A stretch of 8,945 nucleotides of DNA, from the NCBI GenBank assembly GCA_004554395.1, contig SFMP01000133.1, positions 1 through 8,945 of the forward strand, given 5' to 3'. Position 1 is the first letter of the stretch, and the number at the start of each line of letters is the position of its first letter. This DNA comes from Myxococcales bacterium. GTDB lineage: Bacteria; Myxococcota_A; Bradymonadia; UBA4248. A model generated the notes under the pieces. It was not told the DNA's origin and did not search any database. It saw only the letters and a program-made list of their open reading frames with translations. Shown one piece after another: positions 6,853 through 8,945 of this stretch. A program made the translations under genes and the position numbers.

Positions 6853-7466
6853 TCGGTTGCGTCGCCATCTTTGCCGATCGCATTGGGTTTATGGGCATCG
6901 ATATATGTTCGCAGTGTCGATTCGAGCCAACGCAAGCCACATGGCGAAAGAGCACCAAATGGGAACACGGTCTTGCCAGACTTAATCGCCAAGCTATCGA
7001 ATTCGCGGTTGCGCCCTATAAAGGCAACATATCGCTCGATGCGAAGATCGTCGTCGATGGCGAAGTGATATGCCTTTTCGATGTGGCAATACTTTTCGGT
7101 GCAATCGATTCCACTGGGCGAGAGATGGATTTGGATGCGATTGGTCAAGATTCGCACGGCGCGATAGATGAAAAAGAGCCCTAGCGCGATAAAGATCAAT
7201 CCGCACGCTGTCAATCCGACGATCTCCATCACGGGGATTTCGGGGAGCTCGAGATCTTGAAAGATGACTTTGGCATTCCAGCGCAAGATGAGTACGACGA
7301 AGATGTTCAAGACGACGGTCACGACGACGTGGTAGAATATCGTCATGCGACCGCGGCGATAAGAAATAGAGCCTGCGACCGTCGAAGAACTCGAATCGGG
7401 ATGCCAAACGATGTTTGGCGGCATGTGCGTCGTATCGATGCCAATTTCTGCACGTTCAGCGTTCAA
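6849..7466 (-). CDS. Two-helix membrane protein, unknown function, TTG start
   Basis: The 205-residue protein has two predicted membrane helices (about 42-62 and 81-103). The segment before the first helix ends in the basic motif YRRGR. A cytosolic-looking C-terminal region (about 105-191) has a strand-rich pattern reminiscent of bacterial PH-like domains; this is a weak resemblance, not an assignment. I chose TTG at 7466 as the start because a perfect AAGGAGGTT (7471-7479) lies 6 bases upstream (counting from AGGAGG). A longer reading from an ATG at 7538 would put the ribosome site inside the gene. The next ATG, at 7424, has no such site. It converges on the exported-protein gene, and the two stop codons share TTAA at 6849-6852. 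No partner gene on the same strand is close by, so it is probably transcribed alone. Confidence 0.75.
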   Translation of the reverse strand: MNAERAEIGIDTTHMPPNIVWHPDSSSSTVAGSISYRRGRMTIFYHVVVTVVLNIFVVLILRWNAKVIFQDLELPEIPVMEIVGLTACGLIFIALGLFFIYRAVRILTNRIQIHLSPSGIDCTEKYCHIEKAYHFAIDDDLRIERYVAFIGRNREFDSLAIKSGKTVFPFGALSPCGLRWLESTLRTYIDAHKPNAIGKDGDATD

Positions 7467-7470
7467 AAAA

Positions 7471-7479
7471 AACCTCCTT
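7471..7479 (-). promoter_or_regulatory. Perfect Shine-Dalgarno site selecting a TTG start
   Basis: AAGGAGGTT on the minus strand is complementary to the 16S rRNA tail over its full length. It is followed by a run of T in which the eighth base begins to read into TTG-AAC (start at 7466). This strong site explains how a weak TTG start could be used, and it contradicts the longer ATG start. Confidence 0.8.
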
Positions 7480-7756
7480 GGCAAAACCGAGTGACGAAGC
7501 AAACGGAACGCGTCGCAAACCGACCATTTGCGGCGCACTTATACAACGATTACTCGATTTCTGGCGCACAGAAAAACGATTTTTTCCGCGATTGTGTCGT
7601 TTTTTCTCGATTTGTTTGCGAGAAAGACGCGCATGGATTGATGTTCACTTGAGATTTGTTTATTATAGGAGTCGTGCGTCGTTGCGACTGTGTTTATGAT
7701 TTGAATGTACTCGAAGAGGTTTTGTCGTCGTTATCTTTGGTAGGCGAGTCATCTAT

Positions 7757-7808
7757 ATCATTGCATGTATAAGCAGAAAATGATCATTGCATGTATAAGT
7801 AGAAAATG
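7757..7808. repeat. Two adjacent 26-nt direct repeats
   Basis: The unit atcattgcatgtataag-n-agaaaatg occurs twice with no spacer (7757-7782 and 7783-7808), with one mismatch (c or t at unit position 18). Each unit begins with atCATT and ends in AATG, so each could fold on itself weakly, and the junction forms TGATCA. It lies 30 bases past the end of the ADP-ribosylglycohydrolase gene and about 290 bases before the membrane gene. It could be a paired protein-binding site or a simple duplication. Confidence 0.85.
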
Positions 7809-7837
7809 CCTAATGATTCGACGATCGACGATTGAGT

Positions 7838-8638
7838 TTAGTTTGTAATCTTTGCAGGAAACCGTTTTTCGAATTCTTGTAATACTGCGAGTAGTGTATC
7901 GTCGAGGAATGCGATGGCTTGTGTTCTAATGCTCGCTGGTATGCCGTAATAGGCTTCGGCGATGCCACCCGTGATTGCGGCGAGTGTGTCGCTGTCGCCG
8001 CCAATAGAGATGGCGTTACGCATGGCGTCTTCGAAGCTGGTCGATTCAAAGAAGGCTTCGAGTGCTTGCGGAACGGTATCTTGGCAAGTTTCGTTGAATT
8101 GATATGAATCGCGGATGCCGTCGAGTGTGAAATCGAGTGTATAATAATGCGTTGTCATAGCGTCGCGAATTTCGGAGAGGCTTTTGCCCGTTCGAGCGAG
8201 GAATACGGCGATGGCAGTTGCTTCGGCGCCTTTGATGCCCTCAGGGTGATTATGCGAGATTTCGGTCACGGCTTTAGATAGCCGTTTGACTTCGTCGATC
8301 GAATTGCCGACGTATCCGCATGCGCTGACGCGCATTGCGGCACCATTGCCAAAACTGTTATAGGGTTGCGGTGCGTCGGAATATATCCAATGATAGAACG
8401 AACTACCATAGCCGCTATTTGGATACGGTCGCCCGATAGTTTGCATCGAACGAATGGCATTTTGACCGAGATCGCTATAATCAGGTTTGGAATGGAGCAA
8501 AGCGTCGCAAATGGCGAGCGACATGATGGAGTCGTCGGTGAAAAAGCAATCTTTTGTGAAGAGATCAAAGTTCTTTGAACGGTGATTGTTCCATTCAAAA
8601 CGCGAGCCGATGATGTCTCCGATAATGGCGCCGAGCAT
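7838..8638 (-). CDS. ADP-ribosylglycohydrolase family protein
   Basis: The 266-residue cytoplasmic protein belongs to the ADP-ribosylglycohydrolase (DraG/ARH, PF03747) family, which removes ADP-ribose from proteins or related ADP-ribosyl substrates using a two-metal magnesium site. Visible family marks are the N-terminal GAIIGDIIGSRFEW (3-16), FTDDS (33-37) with Thr34-Asp35-Asp36, GNGAAMR (97-103), and SIGGDSDTLAAITGGIAEAYYG (211-232) with Asp215 and Asp217. All expected metal ligands are present and the length is normal, so it should be active. I chose ATG at 8638 because AAGGA (8645-8649) lies 6 bases upstream and the family begins at MxGAIxGDxxG. The frame stays open to 8917, but that extension only translates the repeat array. 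No ADP-ribosyltransferase partner is visible, so the substrate is unknown. The upstream repeat array may insulate it from transcription entering from the right. Confidence 0.93.
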   Translation of the reverse strand: MLGAIIGDIIGSRFEWNNHRSKNFDLFTKDCFFTDDSIMSLAICDALLHSKPDYSDLGQNAIRSMQTIGRPYPNSGYGSSFYHWIYSDAPQPYNSFGNGAAMRVSACGYVGNSIDEVKRLSKAVTEISHNHPEGIKGAEATAIAVFLARTGKSLSEIRDAMTTHYYTLDFTLDGIRDSYQFNETCQDTVPQALEAFFESTSFEDAMRNAISIGGDSDTLAAITGGIAEAYYGIPASIRTQAIAFLDDTLLAVLQEFEKRFPAKITN

Positions 8639-8644
8639 GTGAAT

Positions 8645-8649
8645 TCCTT
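8645..8649 (-). promoter_or_regulatory. Shine-Dalgarno site of the ADP-ribosylglycohydrolase gene
   Basis: AAGGA on the minus strand, 6 bases before the ATG at 8638. It decides the start against the much longer open frame that runs into the repeats. Confidence 0.7.
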
Positions 8650-8673
8650 GTGTTGTGGTGAAGTGGGGGGGCT

Positions 8674-8693
8674 CCGCGCCCTTGCGGGCGCGG
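8674..8693. repeat. GC-rich hairpin in the ADP-ribosylglycohydrolase leader
   Basis: A perfect 8-bp inverted repeat, CCGCGCCC (8674-8681) and GGGCGCGG (8686-8693), closes a 4-base loop. It sits between the palindromic array and the gene start, about 36 bases upstream of the ATG. It directly abuts the first array element, so it may be part of the same mobile or regulatory unit. There is no T-run on the gene side, so a terminator role is unlikely. Confidence 0.7.
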
Positions 8694-8698
8694 AAAGA

Positions 8699-8945
8699 GC
8701 CCGTATTGAGCGATAGCGAAATAGGGCGATAGCGTAGGCGTATGCGCGCAACGCAGTGAGCACATAGCCGTAGCCAAAGCCCGTATTGCCCGACGGGCAA
8801 TAGGGCGTCAAAAGAGCCCGTATTGCCCGACGGGCAATAGGGCGTCAAAAGAGCCCGTATTGAGCGATAGCGAAATAGGGCGATAGCGTAGGCGTATGCG
8901 CGCAACGCAGTGAGCACATAGCCGTAGCCAAAGCCCGTATTGCCC
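8699..8945 (-). repeat. Composite array of palindromic repeats (A-linker-B-B-A-linker-B)
   Basis: Hairpin elements lie at 8699-8727 (A), 8779-8806 (B), 8816-8843 (B), 8853-8881 (A) and from 8933 (B, cut by the edge). All share the arms gcccgtatt ... aatagggc. A has the core gagcgatagcga; B has gcccgacgggc, which makes the stem almost uninterrupted. Each A is followed by an identical 51-nt linker (8728-8778, 8882-8932). The 80-nt A+linker block recurs identically 154 bases apart, separated by two 37-nt B units. Read on the minus strand, the complete B copies are followed by TCTTTTGAC, so they resemble terminators. The array continues beyond the window. Confidence 0.9.

Larger units (their letters stand above)
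7467..7837. other. Gene-free region with inverted repeats and a tandem repeat
   Basis: This lies between the start of the minus-strand membrane gene and the end of the minus-strand ADP-ribosylglycohydrolase gene. Upstream of the membrane gene are two small inverted repeats: GAAAAA-cgat-TTTTTC (7571-7586) and TTTCTCG with CGAGAAA (7603-7609, 7619-7625, 9-nt loop). They could be operator or leader structures, but neither looks like a terminator. A TATAAG on the minus strand near 7540 could be a -10 element, but I see no matching -35. The 26-nt tandem repeat at 7757-7808 is listed separately. No credible gene is present. Confidence 0.55.

Noticed and set aside
7674..7772. Small 32-residue open frame starting at GTG after GGAG
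   Set aside because: Only two bases separate the possible ribosome site from the GTG, the frame runs into the tandem repeat, and there is no supporting motif.
639..8638. NAD-based system linking nadE and the ADP-ribosylglycohydrolase
   Set aside because: The genes are over 5 kb apart with unrelated genes between them and no ADP-ribosyltransferase or toxin in view.
8639..8917. N-terminal extension of the ADP-ribosylglycohydrolase to a 359-residue protein
   Set aside because: The extension only translates the palindromic array. The family start motif and a good ribosome site point to 8638.
8699..8945. CRISPR array
   Set aside because: Units have mixed length and order, the separators are identical rather than unique, and the B spacers are only 9 bases.

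Overview
The window is a stretch of bacterial chromosome of roughly balanced base composition, with many TCG, CGA and GAT triplets on both strands. It holds seven protein genes, no RNA genes, no recognisable insertion sequence and no CRISPR array. The lineage cannot be fixed from the sequence. Kinase-like proteins with long low-complexity linkers, YkgJ-type cysteine proteins and many lineage-private genes suggest a deltaproteobacterial, myxobacterial or bradymonad-like organism. That is inference only.

Layout from left to right. (1) The 3' part of a plus-strand gene of the AAA-ATPase-like/PD-(D/E)XK nuclease family (to 622). (2) A convergent minus-strand glutamine-dependent NAD+ synthetase (639-2441), whose likely terminator lies inside the end of gene 1. 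(3) A gene-free stretch of about 400 bases (2442-2859) with two copies of a dispersed palindromic repeat. (4) A plus-strand block: a YkgJ-type cysteine-cluster protein (2860-3417), an 845-residue protein with two kinase-fold domains that both lack catalytic residues, joined by a repeat-rich linker (3511-6048), and a signal-peptide plus C-terminal-anchor protein 15 bases downstream (6064-6852). (5) A convergent minus-strand two-helix membrane protein that starts at TTG behind a perfect Shine-Dalgarno sequence (6849-7466). Its stop codon shares the four bases TTAA with the stop of the opposing gene. (6) A gene-free stretch (7467-7837) with an exact-length 26-nt tandem repeat. (7) A minus-strand ADP-ribosylglycohydrolase-family gene (7838-8638). 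(8) An array of the same palindromic repeats running off the right edge (8699-8945).

The most unusual items are the tandem pseudokinase, apparently co-transcribed with an envelope protein, and the palindromic repeat family. All copies of the repeat share one outer stem but have different inner stems, and a 51-nt linker joins them. The pseudokinase and envelope protein could form a signalling or scaffolding unit in which the kinase folds bind partners rather than phosphorylate. The NAD+ synthetase and the ADP-ribosylglycohydrolase both touch NAD-derived chemistry, but they are far apart and not co-transcribed, so no functional link is claimed.
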